From Sphagnum compactum (taxonomy: Eukaryota; Bryophyta; Sphagnopsida; Sphagnales): 64,000 nucleotides of DNA. The notes under the pieces are model-generated. The model worked only from the letters and a program-made list of their open reading frames with translations, did no database searches and was not told the DNA's origin. The stretch spans positions 3,410,001 to 3,474,000 of the forward strand of contig OZ234493.1 in NCBI GenBank assembly GCA_965153455.1, in the 5' to 3' direction. The position numbers and the translations under genes are program-made. Shown one piece after another: positions 1-11,776 of this stretch; position 1 is the first letter of the stretch; every line of letters begins with the position of its first letter.

Positions 1-67
1 GCCCAAAGTTCTGCTTGGATAAAGAGCACATGTAGTGGCAGAGCTGTAAACAATAAGCAGCCCAAGC

Positions 68-905
68 TCACAAGAAATTGTGCCTGTACCTGAATGTCCA
101 TCCCATCTTCTTCCTGAGGAACCTGCGGACAGTTGGCCTGCTTGGCCCATAGCGCTCGCCGTTCTTTTTCAGCAGGTCAGGGCGGCGGGCCTCCAGGATG
201 CCGATCATGATGTGTTGTGTGGTGACGCTATTGATTACATTCCCAGCTGTCCTCTGGGCACAGAGAGCTTCGTAAATCTCCTTCTCGACGTCCGGTGCCT
301 GCAGCAGCCAAAATATTTAATTTCACCATATTACAACCATTGGAAGTGTCTCTGGAAGCGTGCATACGTCAACGAATGCAAGCCAGACTTTCAGCTCACC
401 TCTACGAAAAGGGTCATCTGATTTCAGCCACCACGGGAAGAAAAGCCAGCTTTGAGCTTGTCCTGGGCCTCTTTGGTGAGGATGAATGGACCAGTTGGGC
501 TTTCCTTCTTCTTGAACCACCCCTTCACAGTGCTCTCGTCCAACCCCTCAAACAACGTTCTGAGGGGCCCCTCCTTCAGCGCTTTCACAGCAGGCCGCAC
601 TTCGTTCTTGGCATGGACGGCTGCCAAGATCCTCTCAATGAGGAAGGGCTTCCACCAGTTCTTCTTCTTGTTGCTCTTTGAGGCTAGTTTCCTGCAGACA
701 CAAGCCCTTATTAGTGTGGCTCTTCTCTGGAAGCCTGTTTTAATCTTATCAGCAGATAGGAAGCAAGAAGCTACTCTGCTCTGGAAGCCAGCTTAGATCT
801 TGTCAGCAGATAGGAAGCAAGAAGTTAATCCTTGCCAGCAAGTGATCAGCTACAAACCAAGACATGCCTACCTCGTGAGCTTGCGTCCTGCCGCTTGAAA
901 AATTC
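68..905 (-). pseudogene. Fragment of a transposase-like gene, split by putative introns
   Basis: On the minus strand, 691-424 encodes a basic helix-turn-helix-like segment (KKKNWWKPFLIERILAAVHA, then DESTVKGWFKKKESPTGPFI). 300-68 encodes a second segment (VEKEIYEALCAQRT ... RPTVRRFLRKKMGWTFRYRH). The phrases DESTVKGW and TVRRFLRK are typical of the N-terminal DNA-binding part of CENP-B/Tigger-like DDE transposases. The blocks lie in different frames, but each begins just after a CTGCAG acceptor-like site (692-697 and about 298-303). A further open stretch near 900-870 ends at CACGAG/GTAGGC, a possible donor. That makes spliced exons plausible, though frameshifts are not excluded. The DNA here is more GC-rich than its surroundings. 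No catalytic DDE region is present, because the left window edge or a stop at 68-70 cuts it off. The family assignment is by motif impression only. Confidence 0.5.
725..835. repeat. 54-bp direct repeat, two copies
   Basis: The sequence from CTCTGGAAGCC to GGAAGCAAGAAG occurs at about 725 and again at 779 with a few substitutions. It lies just upstream of the transposase-like exon on the minus strand. Confidence 0.8.
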
Positions 906-1480
906 TTGTTGGGCTAGCTTGATACATACACAAAGTTTTAGGCAAACACATTACCTTGTGCAAATTTTATCAACATATATATGCACACACTCAAGCAAAG
1001 GCAGAATGCATGGTAGCCCCAAAATGAACTTGACATCACATAATGAAATCAAGTTCTTCAAAGCAACCTCACTCTTTGTAGATTGAACACAAATTTTGAT
1101 AATAAAAAGGGGTGCACATACATATCTAAGAGCTAAAAACCATGTCAGATAGTAGTGGAAACTATGAACTTTTCTGCATATGTTTTTTTTTGACATTTTA
1201 AAGTTATGTTAATCATTCCATGTTGTTTTAAATGATTAATATGAATGTTGAGAAATTGAAATTAAAATTTCGTTAAATTGAATTTTCGATTTTGGTTTTA
1301 ATAAAGGACATGTGAACTTGAACAAATGTTACATCAGATTATGGTTAATTTTAGAAAGGACTAGGTAAAGGACTATTATAATAACATAATTTTGATGATA
1401 AAAAAATTTAAATGATAGTAACCTACTACTCACATTCAAAAATCACTCACAATTAGGGTTGTCAAAATTGACGTGATGCT
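906..1480. other. AT-rich DNA without a recognisable gene
   Basis: There are only short open frames with no recognisable domain. Simple AT-rich sequence leads into the palindromic-word array. Confidence 0.6.
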
Positions 1481-1619
1481 ACCATTTTGCGTTGGGCGTC
1501 ACGTTGGCGTTTATCATGATGCGTCCATCACATTTGTCAAAACAAAGGCATGAAATTTTTTCTTGACATTTGGGTAGCCCTTAATACAAATGGTGATAAA
1601 AAATAGATTTCAATTGTTA

Positions 1620-4020
1620 ATCCTGCGACGACCGAAAATTGGTGGCCATAAGGTTAGCAATTTTCGGCTACCAATCATGTGACGACCGAAAATTTGGGGT
1701 GGGGGATGATTTCTTTTCAAAAATGATATTATTTGCACTCTGCATTTTTGGTGACCAAATTTTTTTAATCACCATCTAACATACCCACATCATTGAATCG
1801 CGACCGAAAGGGGCGGGGCCACTTTCCTTTTTGGGCAATCGAAGAATTTCGGTCGCCATCCAATGGTGTGGGTTTGTTAGATGGCGACCAAAATTCTTCG
1901 GTCACCATTCGACAATGTGGATATGTTAAATGGCGATTGAATTTTTTCGGTTGTCTTCAGATACACCCCATTCTCTAATGGCGACCAAATGTTTTTCGAT
2001 CACCCAAAAAGGCATGGGGGAAGGCATGAAATGACAATAAGCACAAAAGGAGGGGGAAAAATGGAAAAAGAGGGAAAAAAGGTAATAAGAACAAGGGAAA
2101 ATTATTGGCAAGACTAAGTAGAGGGAGGGAAAAAAAACAAGACAAAGAAAGAGGGAAAATGAGGGGGTGGGAAAAAAAGAAAAAAGGAAACAAAGCACAA
2201 GGCAAAATTGAAACAAAAACAAAAACAAAAAGGGGGGGGGTTAATAACTAAAGAATAATTTAAAAAATGAAAGGGGAGATGAAAGAAGATAGAATAAAAG
2301 GTAGGGACATACCCAAAAAAAAACAAAAAAAAAAAAGGGGGATTGGGGATGAAAGAAGCAAGAAAACACGCAAAATAAGGGGGACAAAAAACCAAAAAAC
2401 AAAGGAAAAAAAAACAAATGATGAGAAGGAAGAAAAAAACAAAAAGAAGGGTTTTCATGAGATGCCACATGAATTCACTAGCCTTGGTCGAATTCATTTG
2501 GCCTCGTCAGATGGCAACCAAAATGGATTCCATCACCAATAAATTCGACTGCTACCGTTAGATGGCGAACAAAATTGGTTTGGTCGTTGCCATTAGATTT
2601 GGTTGTCGCCATTGGATGGAGATTGAAAGGGGGGAATATGACAAACCCCCTTTTGCTTGTTTCGATCACCCACAAGTATGGGCGACTTAAAAAAAATGGT
2701 CATTAATCAACTGCCACAATTTCTCAGGTTGAATAGCTAGAAAAGGGGGTATGCCACATGTTTTTGAAAACCTCTTGACAATAGTTTTCCCAGAACATAT
2801 TACAACCCCTTTTTATGGCAACTAAAACAATTTGGTTACCATCCGAAAAATAGTGATATTAAGATGGTGTCGGAAAATTTTCGATCACCACACCTTGTCC
2901 TGTTTCGGTCACCCCCTATGGCAATTGAAAATTTATAATCGCCACAAGGATGGAGACTAAAAAGAATTTGGTTAGGCCCCCTTTGTGGCAATCGAAGAGT
3001 TTCGGTTGTTATCTAACACACCCACACCATCGAATGGGACCTAAATTTTTCAATTGCCTAGAAGGGAAAACGAGGCATGAAATAATTTTTTTTTCCAAAA
3101 TCATATCACAAGCCCCCACCCCTATCAGTTGGCATTTGATGATTAGGGTATGTTGGATGGCAACTAGAAATTTTGGGTCGTTGAAAGGAGGGGGGATGCA
3201 TGTCATATCATATTTGAAAAAAATTCATCCCTACCACGCCTTCTTGGGCAATTGAAAAATTTTAGTTGCCACCCAACAGTGGGGATGTGTTGGATGGTGA
3301 CAGAAAAAATTTGGGTACCCCTTTATGGTAATTGTGACAACCGAAATTTTTTAATTGCCACAAAAGGTTGGCTTGTGGCATCTTTTTCAAAAGCTTTGTC
3401 AATGGGTTTTCAAAAAATGTGACATGCCTTTTTTCTTGGGACCGAAAAATTCGGTTGCCATCTATCATACACCCATCATCGAATGGTGACCAAATTTTTT
3501 CGGTCACCACCCACACCATTGGACAACAACCAAAAAATTTCAGTCATTAATGAATGGTGCGAGTGTGTCCAATGACGACAAAAAAAAATCGGTCACCGTT
3601 TGATAGACCGCCATTGTCAAATGGCGATTGAATTTTTTTGGTCGCCAAGAAAGGGGGTTGTGTCATATGTTTTTGTCAAAGGCTTTCTTGAAACATATGA
3701 CATGCCCCCCTTTTGTAGCAATTGAAACGTTTTGATCACCATAAAGAGGGGTGATCGAAATTTTTTTAGTTGCCGCAACATTGGTGATTGAAAATTTTCG
3801 ATTGTTGTAGGGTTAGTGACTGAAAATTTTGGTTGCCACAAGGTTTGGCGATTGAAAAATTCAGTCCCTGTACCTTGTGGCAATTGATTATTATTTCGAT
3901 CGCTATACCTTGTGCTAATCGAAATTTTTTTCAATTACCACAAGGTATGGTGATTGACTTTTTTCAGTCACCACAAGGTTTATGGTGATTGAAATGGGTC
4001 TGGTTTTAGTTGCCCATATG
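1620..4020. repeat. Array of degenerate palindromic words (GGYGACC-A/T-GGTCRCC)
   Basis: The stretch is built from dozens of imperfect copies of a short dyad: a GGCGACC or GGTGACC arm, an AAATTTT-type core, and the inverted arm GGTCGCC or GGTCACC. A clear example is GGTGACC at 3485-3491 with GGTCACC at 3502-3508. Dyads alternate with spacers resembling ACACACCCACACCATTGAATGG and with blocks such as CATATGTTTT plus AAACATATGACA. No coding potential is seen. Most of the stretch reappears in inverted orientation at 19235-21016, and its end reappears directly at 22020-22215. The repeat class is not one I can name. Confidence 0.75.
2040..2460. repeat. Polypurine tract, about 420 bp
   Basis: The plus strand is almost entirely A and G, with runs of A8-A10 and G8-G9. 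The apparent minus-strand reading frames (Phe/Leu/Ser-rich) are by-products of this composition. The same tract occurs as a polypyrimidine tract at 20640-21016 in the inverted copy. Confidence 0.85.
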
Positions 4021-4490
4021 TTTGGTTCAAGCAACTTGAAAATTCTTATGGCCTAAGTTGACCTAGGTTGACCTAGGTTGACCCTATATTGATGTGACGC
4101 AAGGGTGCATCTGCATCCAGATGTGTCCATCATGTTGTAACGGACACAAAATGTGGTGACAACCATGCCCACAATTTTTAAAATATGGAATTGGAAATTT
4201 TAAAAATTAATTCAAAATATTTTTCAATTTTTAAAATTATCAAAAGTCCTTTATCACATGCAAATGGGGCGTAATGTGCATGACATACAAAACAAACTTG
4301 TAATGTATGATTCAAAAAACAAAAACCCAAAGTAGTTAGCATTTTTTGGTGTGATTCAAAATTATGATAAATTTTCAAGATGAAATGCAAAATCTACACA
4401 CTTTGAAAAATTCATATTTATTCAACAATAATTAACACAAAACATGTGATCTATTAGGCCAACTATATGTATTTAAGATAACAAGTTGCA
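4020..4490. repeat. Duplicated non-coding segment, paralogous to 22215-22842
   Basis: From the GACCTAGGTTGACC repeats, through the GGTGACAACC stretch, to CAAGTTGCAAAAG, this segment aligns with 22215-22842 in the same orientation. The copy here lacks the 139-bp CACTA-like insertion, so 4029-4031 (TTA) is the empty site. No gene is seen. Confidence 0.8.
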
Positions 4491-4559
4491 AAAGAAAATG
4501 TCACCTTTTGATTAATTTCACCCCAAAAAAAAGGTTGCCCTTAAGACATCACACATCCA

Positions 4560-5420
4560 TTTGAATATTTTTAGTGGAATGTGAAAACTCATCAAATAAC
4601 AAATGGTTCCTTTCAAGATTCCATTTTGGAACATTTGCACCATCATACCGTCACTAACATGTTCTCCAACAAGATACTTGATGCCCATCATGCCCAAATT
4701 TTATCATGTTTGGGCCCTAGGGCGGGTGCTTGGTTTATAATTCAACTAATCTTCCCAACTTTTCAATTTTTTTCTCTAATTTTCTTCACATCACTTCGGA
4801 TGTGGCCTGGATTAACACATCCTTCAATTGCAAGCCTCCCAAATGTGTATGCACACATCCAATTGACCCTATGGGTATTCACCTCTTATGTTGTGCCCAT
4901 GACAATGAATGCATGGGGACCCATGATGCAGTCCACAACACTTTTGTTGCAATTGCGTGAGATGTTGGTTTATACGAAGAACAAGAACAATTACATGCAT
5001 TTCCTTCAGCCATGTTCGATTCCTCTTGTTCATGAGTCAACATTGTGCTCATGAAAAATGGAATTTGCGCCCTAGTTGACATTGTCATAACCAACCCAAT
5101 GCTTGCGGATCTACCTCCTCAATCTTGCACAACTCAAAGATTTGCTACTTCCACCAAGCCAAAGAAAGGAGCTACCGCGATTGACACCCCACTTATCAAT
5201 TTTTCCCTCTAGCAATTGAGATATTTAGATGATTACACAAACATGCTTACGTGTTTTTACATAATTGAATCAATAGTATTTACAACCTACAAGAGCCAGA
5301 AGGCCTTCCCCTTTCTATCTTGATTACTTTTTTCATCAAAAAGTTTCAATTACGTTGCAAAAGATATAAGCATCTTCCATCTTCAATCGAGCAGTAACAA
5401 TAGGTCTAACTAGTTCCCAA
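4560..5420 (+). pseudogene. LINE (non-LTR retrotransposon) C-terminal remnant, copy 1
   Basis: Fragments in shifting frames read AHHAQILSCLGPRAGAWF, CVCTHPIDPMGIHLLCCAH and GTHDAVHNTFVAIA, followed by material equivalent to the 3' end of the copy at 27180-28283. The CxC...H...C spacing fits the Cys/His motif found downstream of the reverse transcriptase in plant L1-type LINEs. No RT domain is present. Stops and frameshifts break every frame. Compared with the 27.2-28.3 kb copy, this one lacks the last roughly 250 bp and the TAA-rich tail. It abuts cassette A directly. Confidence 0.65.
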
Positions 5421-6973
5421 CTTCCTGCTGGGATTAGACTGCTGTGATCAGAGCAGCCTCCTGGAAAGAGACCCTGAATCACCTCTTAACCAACGCTTGA
5501 CTTGTTGTAAATGCTCAAGAGGTATATTCTCAAAACATATTTAAATAAACTTGCACATGAATACAATTTCTTTCCTGTTTTGTGCGCACATGTTCGTTGG
5601 CAAAAGAGCATCACAAATTTTCACATTAGAAGCTGAACAAGGTCCAGGAAGGCACTTATTAGAGCTTCATATGATACCTGATTAAATTATCACCAGCTCA
5701 AAGCACAGGATTTGAAGTTTCCAGTGTCCGGGAAAATGACACATAAGCAATCTCACAATTGAGAAAACATTGATTAATGTTTTGGGACCTAGATCTGCAG
5801 ACTTGGGGTCGACTCCAGGTTTACAGTCTTTTTTACCACCACACCGTTTTCAAAATGCAGCTGAATGACGATTTGGCACTTGAAGAAAAATAAGCCAACA
5901 CTAAGTCTGATACTACCTTGAGGTAGGCACAAGTTGATGTCTGGGCTCACTTTAAAGAATATTTTTGGTCTCTTTTGGTGGTGCTTTTGATATGCAGTTG
6001 GTATCATTATATACTGAGCCAGGGTCAGTCAAGATCAATCAAAGGACTCGATGCATGGTCCCCAATTTAAGTGTACCTAAGAAATTTTGTAGTGCATTTG
6101 ATATTTGAGTGCACCTTATATTCATGAATATCACCCCTCCATAAAAGAGGAAAGATCTTACAATAGCTAATACTCAAGAATGTGAGGGAAATTATACCTA
6201 CTTACAAGTTTAAGATCCCTCTTGCTCTTAAGTAATAGGTGTAAGAACCGTCCCCTCTTATGCCTTGTGATTTACCTATGTTTAAGTGTTAAGGAAGGCC
6301 GGTGAATTGAGGCGGTACCAGAATAAGGTGCCCACCACTGACATTACCAAAATAAGGCATCCACCTTAGGCAATGGGTGCCTTATTCTGATAAATCACCA
6401 TCCAAGTGCCTTACCATGGGTAAATGATATGTCAACATATGTTCTTCATATCTAATGGCACCCATATTGTGCAAAGAAAGAACAGCCAAACCTTAACAAA
6501 ATGTTCGAGCCACCTAGATATGTAAGGTGACCTTCAGTATCAAGCGGGCATATTATGTATTTTAAGCACCCTCCAAATCCTCTGGGAAATCTCTGAGAGG
6601 TCATTATGTTTATGATAATGTCATCCCTTATGATGGGGAAAGCCCATGGATGGGGGGAAATCCCACAATGTGGGGCCCGAGTCCAGAGCCCAGACTGGGC
6701 AACTGCCTAAGTCCTCATCTTAGGCTCCATATTTTAGGAATTCTCCCACTCTAGGGCCTTTTCCTAAAGGTGCGCCAACTGATAGGTATAACTATTAACA
6801 GTAGTCAGATGGATTATAACTTCACTCTTCTCATTAGCGACGAGGATGACCTCATTAGCTGTGAGGGTGGACACGGAAGCCCAGAGACGATCTGTTTCGA
6901 CAAATCTGTTCGGAAGGACAATGCTCCACCGAAATTTGTTGACGATTTCATATGACTTTCCCGTAAATTTGTT

Positions 6974-6989
6974 CTGGGGACGTCCACAG
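6974..6989 (+). promoter_or_regulatory. Conserved GACGTC element, copy A
   Basis: CTGGGGACGTCCACAG, built around the palindromic ACGT core GACGTC, lies about 400 bp upstream of the TATA position. It is present in copies A, B, C, D and E. ACGT cores are typical bZIP sites; binding here is inferred. Confidence 0.5.
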
Positions 6990-7293
6990 AAAAAGTTGCG
7001 AAAGTGATTAGCTTGTACTCCACGGTTGTTTAGATTCTCTAATTTCTGTTTACTTCGGTTGTTATTTAGCCACACACGCTGCGACCCACCAGATTCTTAT
7101 GTCTGAGAATTGAAAAATTTCCAAGTGATATCCGAGCAGCTAGTCGATTGCGCTGGCGCCGCGTGATGAGAAACAACTTTGCTCAAAGCGGGAAGTTGGA
7201 GTTCGACGGTTTTCCTAAATCGCCCATGTGGAGGTAAATGCTTGCAGTGGTTCCCTCCCCGCCCCAAAACCAAAAATTCCGACAACGGTAAAT

Positions 7294-7327
7294 GCGTGTT
7301 TCTTGGGATGCAAGGATAGCAGCACGC
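7294..7327 (+). promoter_or_regulatory. Dyad-symmetry promoter element, copy A
   Basis: GCGTGTT (7294-7300) faces AGCACGC (7321-7327), with an inner CTTG/CAAG pair between them. One arm base differs from the AACACGC form in C-F. It is followed by the TATA position at 7397. Confidence 0.6.
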
Positions 7328-7396
7328 CGAGTAGTTCTTTGTTGCAGAACGACCCCCTGGAGACTTTTCTTTGGTTTTGAGTAGGAGCTTACAGAG

Positions 7397-7405
7397 TATA
7401 TCAAA
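7397..7405 (+). promoter_or_regulatory. Degenerate TATA box, copy A
   Basis: TATATCAAA occupies the place of TATATAAAA in copy B, so one base spoils the consensus. Confidence 0.5.
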
Positions 7406-7929
7406 GAAACCGTTAGCTCCACTAATTCTTCACTGGAAAATCTCTTCTCCAGATCAAAGAGTGCAGCATCGAGTGGGATACTCATCAGTTAAATCACAAA
7501 CTTAGATTTTTCCATAGTCTTTACGAATCAGCTCAGTTAAGACATCATTCAACTGGCTTGTGGTGAACCGAAGTCCTGCAATTAGAGGCTTTTTCAATTT
7601 CAACGATCAATTAGCAGTTTCCTCTTTGAAAGCTTCGCTTCCAGCTTCTTCCAGCTCCTAGATCATATCTAAGTACTAGAATTCGTCCCTGCAGAATTCC
7701 TATTTTTCCTAATTTTCATTTCCCCCTGGATTCAATCTTCACCATTACAATACTTCCAGCATATTCCCTCCCCGTTCTAGATCTTGGTCTTCTTCGCTTT
7801 CTGGTGTGTGGATTCGATCCAAATCTGCAGCTTTCATTTGGAGCTACCAGACCACTGAAAGGGTGTCCAAGCCAGATTTCCTAAGGCTTGCAGAATTTGG
7901 TTTGTTGGATTACCACAGACAACAGCACA

Positions 7930-8307
7930 ATGACCTGGGCGGGGCTATCTAAGGTGGTGGATCCATGCAATAACCGCAAGAGTGTATCTGGAGGACAGGG
8001 GCATGAAGTACACCAGAGTTTCTGCGGCATGATGGCCCTCAACAATTGTCAGTATGTCTATCAGGCTGACAACGAAGGAGATGGTGGATCGTCAAACTAC
8101 AAACCTCCAAAGAGAACCCAGTTCGTAAAATCTTTTGGAGATGGCAAAGGATCGCCATGGAACCCCGCACCTCCCCCTAGGGGCGCTATGTGTACAGGGA
8201 ACACAAAGAATATTTTGGGGTGGGGAGTTGATGGAGGGAGCTATGGAGATGGAGGTGGGAGTAAAATTAACCTGGGAAGTGTGATCTCTGGTGACAATCA
8301 TCAGTAG
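7930..8307 (+). CDS. Gly/Asp/Pro-rich small protein, copy A (C-terminus altered)
   Basis: The ORF encodes 125 aa starting MTWAGLSKVVDPC. It is the first ATG after the TATA position: 524 nt of leader contain no ATG, and the start context is CACAATGAC. Core motifs are DNEGDGGSSNYKPPKRTQ and FGDGKGSPWN followed by a Pro run. Compared with copy B, one A is missing in the GTAAAATTAA run near 8268. This replaces the ending KPGKCDLW with NLGSVISGDNHQ and removes the fifth cysteine. The family is unrecognised. No signal peptide or membrane segment is evident from this start. A 3' AATAAA lies at 8748. The ORF may be functional or in early decay, since both its TATA box and its upstream region are also damaged. 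Confidence 0.55.
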   Translation: MTWAGLSKVVDPCNNRKSVSGGQGHEVHQSFCGMMALNNCQYVYQADNEGDGGSSNYKPPKRTQFVKSFGDGKGSPWNPAPPPRGAMCTGNTKNILGWGVDGGSYGDGGGSKINLGSVISGDNHQ

Positions 8308-8747
8308 CAGCACCTCTGAACACATGAATTGCAGTACATGCTTAAGCTAGATGGTTTTCTTGTTGCTGGAAAGAAAGCTCAGGACATTGAATCCAGTACA
8401 ACCTTTCTGGGTCTTTGTGCTTGAAGAATAGATAGCTTTAGGACATATTGAACACAAATTCTTTGCGGGTTTTCCAGATCCATCATTCTTTTTAGCCATA
8501 GGAAGCAACCAAGTATGAAATAGTCATCAATTTATTTCAATTTGTACATACATAGGTCATTTGATGTGCTTAATTCTTTCACCCACGGTCAGCTACCCCA
8601 ACCCCCTGTGCATGCCAGCAGACCATTGGGCCAGGTACTGAATAAGGGGGGAAGAAGGAAAAGAGAAACAGAGTAATTAGGAGCACCTGGAATTCCTATT
8701 CAGTTCACACATTTTGTGGAACTTAGCTTGTACATAGGAATCGCTTA

Positions 8748-8753
8748 AATAAA
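8748..8753 (+). terminator. Poly(A) signal, copy A
   Basis: AATAAA followed by G lies about 440 bp after the stop. The same AATAAAG, preceded by the conserved TGTGGAACTTAGCTTGTAC, occurs in B and C, on the minus strand in D, and in E in diverged form. Confidence 0.55.
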
Positions 8754-10559
8754 GACCAAAGTGCTGTGCATGTACATATGACCAATATTGAGCTCCTTTA
8801 CATGCCAGGCTTTTCTAGAGATTTGAGGTTGCATACATGAGATCAATGCACCATGAGTCAAATTTTGGTTGTCTGCATTTCCAAGTGGGAAAACCAGCGG
8901 TAATGAGTCTTGACAAGAAGAAATAGCCATCCAGGTAGTCCAAGGTATGCATCAACTACTCTCATCCATGGCCAATACTGGAATCGTGGTTGGGGGTCAG
9001 GTCAAATTTAAGTAGTAATAAAAGTCCTCTATCTGTTGGAACAGCTTTGGCAATTTTGTGGTTGGGGAATACTACAAGTCAGGAATTCTGGACATTCAAA
9101 TGTCAAGACTACTCAGATGCCCCATGTGGAAACCATTGTATACTGTCCTTTGTGTACAAATTTCAATCAGAATGACATTTTAACTTGAAGAATGATCCGA
9201 GAAGTACACCAAACTAGGGCTACTAAGCCCCAGTTTCACAAAAACTGGGGATGAAATGAGAAGTCAGGATCTGGAAAGAGTGCACAAGGAAAAAAAAAAG
9301 TGTTCTTGGTTCTTAGGGTAGTTGCACCCTCAGTTTTGGATTTGCGTTATCTGTGCCTGGATTGTGCTGCTCGTATTCTTCATTAAATCAAGCCCTGTTA
9401 GAATACAATTGTACAAATCCTCTGAACTGATAGAGAATTTCATGAAACCAACTCAATTTCAGTCACTTCACAGCTACACTCAAATTGGGGATGAAGCAGG
9501 AATTAGAGGGTCAAACTAGGGCCCAAATGATGGGTGATTTTATGAATATCTGTATTGGCCTCCAAGTAATGATTGTTAGTAGTGCCAATCAGCCTTTTAT
9601 TTATTGGCAAAAATTTTCCAAAAAGCGAAATTAAAATTTAAAAATCTGAAAATGAAGTGATTTTGGAGGCTTTGAATAGCCAAAAGTGAGGGAAAAACAA
9701 AGTTAAAAAATCCAGATTTTTATATTTGCTTTTTAGTGTGTAACCAAAATTATAGGAGGATTAAAGATTTGTGTATCATTTGTTTTAATAGCCAAATTTA
9801 GCTAAATCTTTCTAAAGATGATAGCCACTTTTTGTACATCTTCCTAACAATGCTTGCCACTTTGGCTACAAACAAAAATTCCTAAATGAAACATTGGTGC
9901 TAAAATCACTTACAATGTGATGGGGCTATTACCAATTTGTCAAGTATTGCCTAGGTTTAGGATGCATCTTCAATCTTAAACCAAGTAGAACTGGGAAGAC
10001 AAAAGAAGTCCAATACTAGAAAGCAAATAATTTAAGGTCAGGTTTTTCTCTGTATTTCAATGTGGGATGTACCTTGTTGGAGCTTTTGGCCTTGTGCATG
10101 ATGAGCAACAACATAAAAAAAACCAATGGGTTAAAAGTGACATGTGCAGTTACAATTGTAAAGTTTTGTTGTTTAACCATCTATTTTTAGTATGCCAAAA
10201 ATGGTATTCATGACTTGATCATTTTATTATTAATGCTCAAACCTAGCCATGTAGTTGTATGTGACATGTTAAATGTTTTGTAATATTTATTATGACTACA
10301 TGACTATAATCATTTCTTTGGTTGATAATATTTACAACATGGGATGTAATTAATGGCAACTAATCCTTCCAAGTGGATGAATTGTGGGTGATTTCTCATT
10401 CACCTAACCCATCACATTTCACATTAGTCACAAATATAATTAAATATTGGTCACAATGATGACATGGACGTAAAGTTGTTAAATGTTTATGAAAGTTCAT
10501 TATGGATATACTAGGAATATGTTACATAAGGATATATATCTAGGAATGCAGCGATAAGT

Positions 10560-11340
10560 TGGGGGCCAATGATAGGTAGGTAGGCGTATCTATTTAATTA
10601 TCTAGGCTACTTACTTATTTACCTATGCTTACTTGCCCACTTATTTGCCTAACTTATGAACCTACTGACTTACTTAACATACCTATTTATTTAGTGTAGG
10701 CTACTTACCTAAGTTAGCTAGGCTCAAAGAAAAATAAAGTAGACAAAAAAAGTAAACATTTCCACTTCAACCTTGCATTGTTCATATAATTACCATAAAA
10801 TAACATCAAATGAGGTGAAAGTGTGCGTTAAGTAGCATTAGTTTGCTCTATTAATTTTATGAGAATTTAATTTTTTTTTTAAAAATTAAATAGATAAAAA
10901 TAAATTTGAAACCAATTGAAAAATACATGTTCAAACCTACTTTTTGGTTAGAAAATTTAGTGAAATTAATATGTAATAAGTTAGGAAATGAAAATCAACA
11001 TATGTTTTAGCAAGTCATCACAAAAAATATATATTTCTTTTTTGTAAGAACTTACTTGACACCTACTTGAAACCAAAAGCCCACATTGAAAAGTAAACGT
11101 CAAAAGCTATTTGTATTTTTAAAAACCTACTTAAAACCTACTTTTATAGTTTAAAATATGAAAATCAATACACATTAGTGAAAACATATATTAGATTTAA
11201 TCATTGAAATGAAAACATACAATGTTTCATAATTCTATAATGAATATTTAATTAAATAGGATTTTATTTACTTAAGCCTACCTATCTATCTACTTAGGCC
11301 TATGTACCTAATTCTAGGGGGTGCAATCATCGTAACATGT
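10560..11340. repeat. Low-complexity ACCTACTTA-rich DNA
   Basis: Short words such as ACTTACTT, TACCTA and GGTAGGTAGGC recur without strict periodicity. The first part is shared with block B. No gene is seen. Confidence 0.5.
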
Positions 11341-11776
11341 GTCACAAGAGTTGTAACAGATGTTTAATTTTTCACATTTTTTAGTCAAAATTTAATTTAT
11401 TGTTGAATATGCTGAAAACCAATTCACAAATATGTTGCCAATATATTATAATATCACCTTGGAAAATATTTTCATGAAGCCATATATGATAAAAGGTCCC
11501 AAAACATTCCTTAAACATTGTAATCAATGCTTTTGAGTGCTTATTTTGTTATTTTTAGATAAAATGGGAAACAATTATCAAAGCAACATTTCGTCATATT
11601 AATTAATCAAGATGTTAATTGACCCTTTGGTCAAAAAGACGCCATTCAACATGAATGTGTATAAAATGAGTTTGTCCCAAGTGACACTTTGGTCAAGTTG
11701 GATAAGGAAACAAAATTATCACATGTGATTTTTTTGACTAATTTTTCCAATTAAAAAAATTGTGATTTTTTGTAAT

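Larger units (their letters stand above)
5432..10643 (+). repeat. Cassette block A, near-identical direct duplicate of 28320-33582
   Basis: Starting at ATTAGACTG, this 5.2-kb block aligns end to end with block B, with scattered substitutions and a few small indels. Relative to B and D it lacks two short upstream stretches: the CATAATGGGAAATGGGCATG region near 7075, and the GCTACGAAAATTTTC region near 7197. It carries one gene copy at 7930-8307. The last 3' kilobase is AT-rich and has no coding signal. Confidence 0.9.

Noticed and set aside
1926-2497. Phe/Leu-rich minus-strand open frames up to 127 codons
   Set aside because: They are produced by the polypurine tract and have no protein character.
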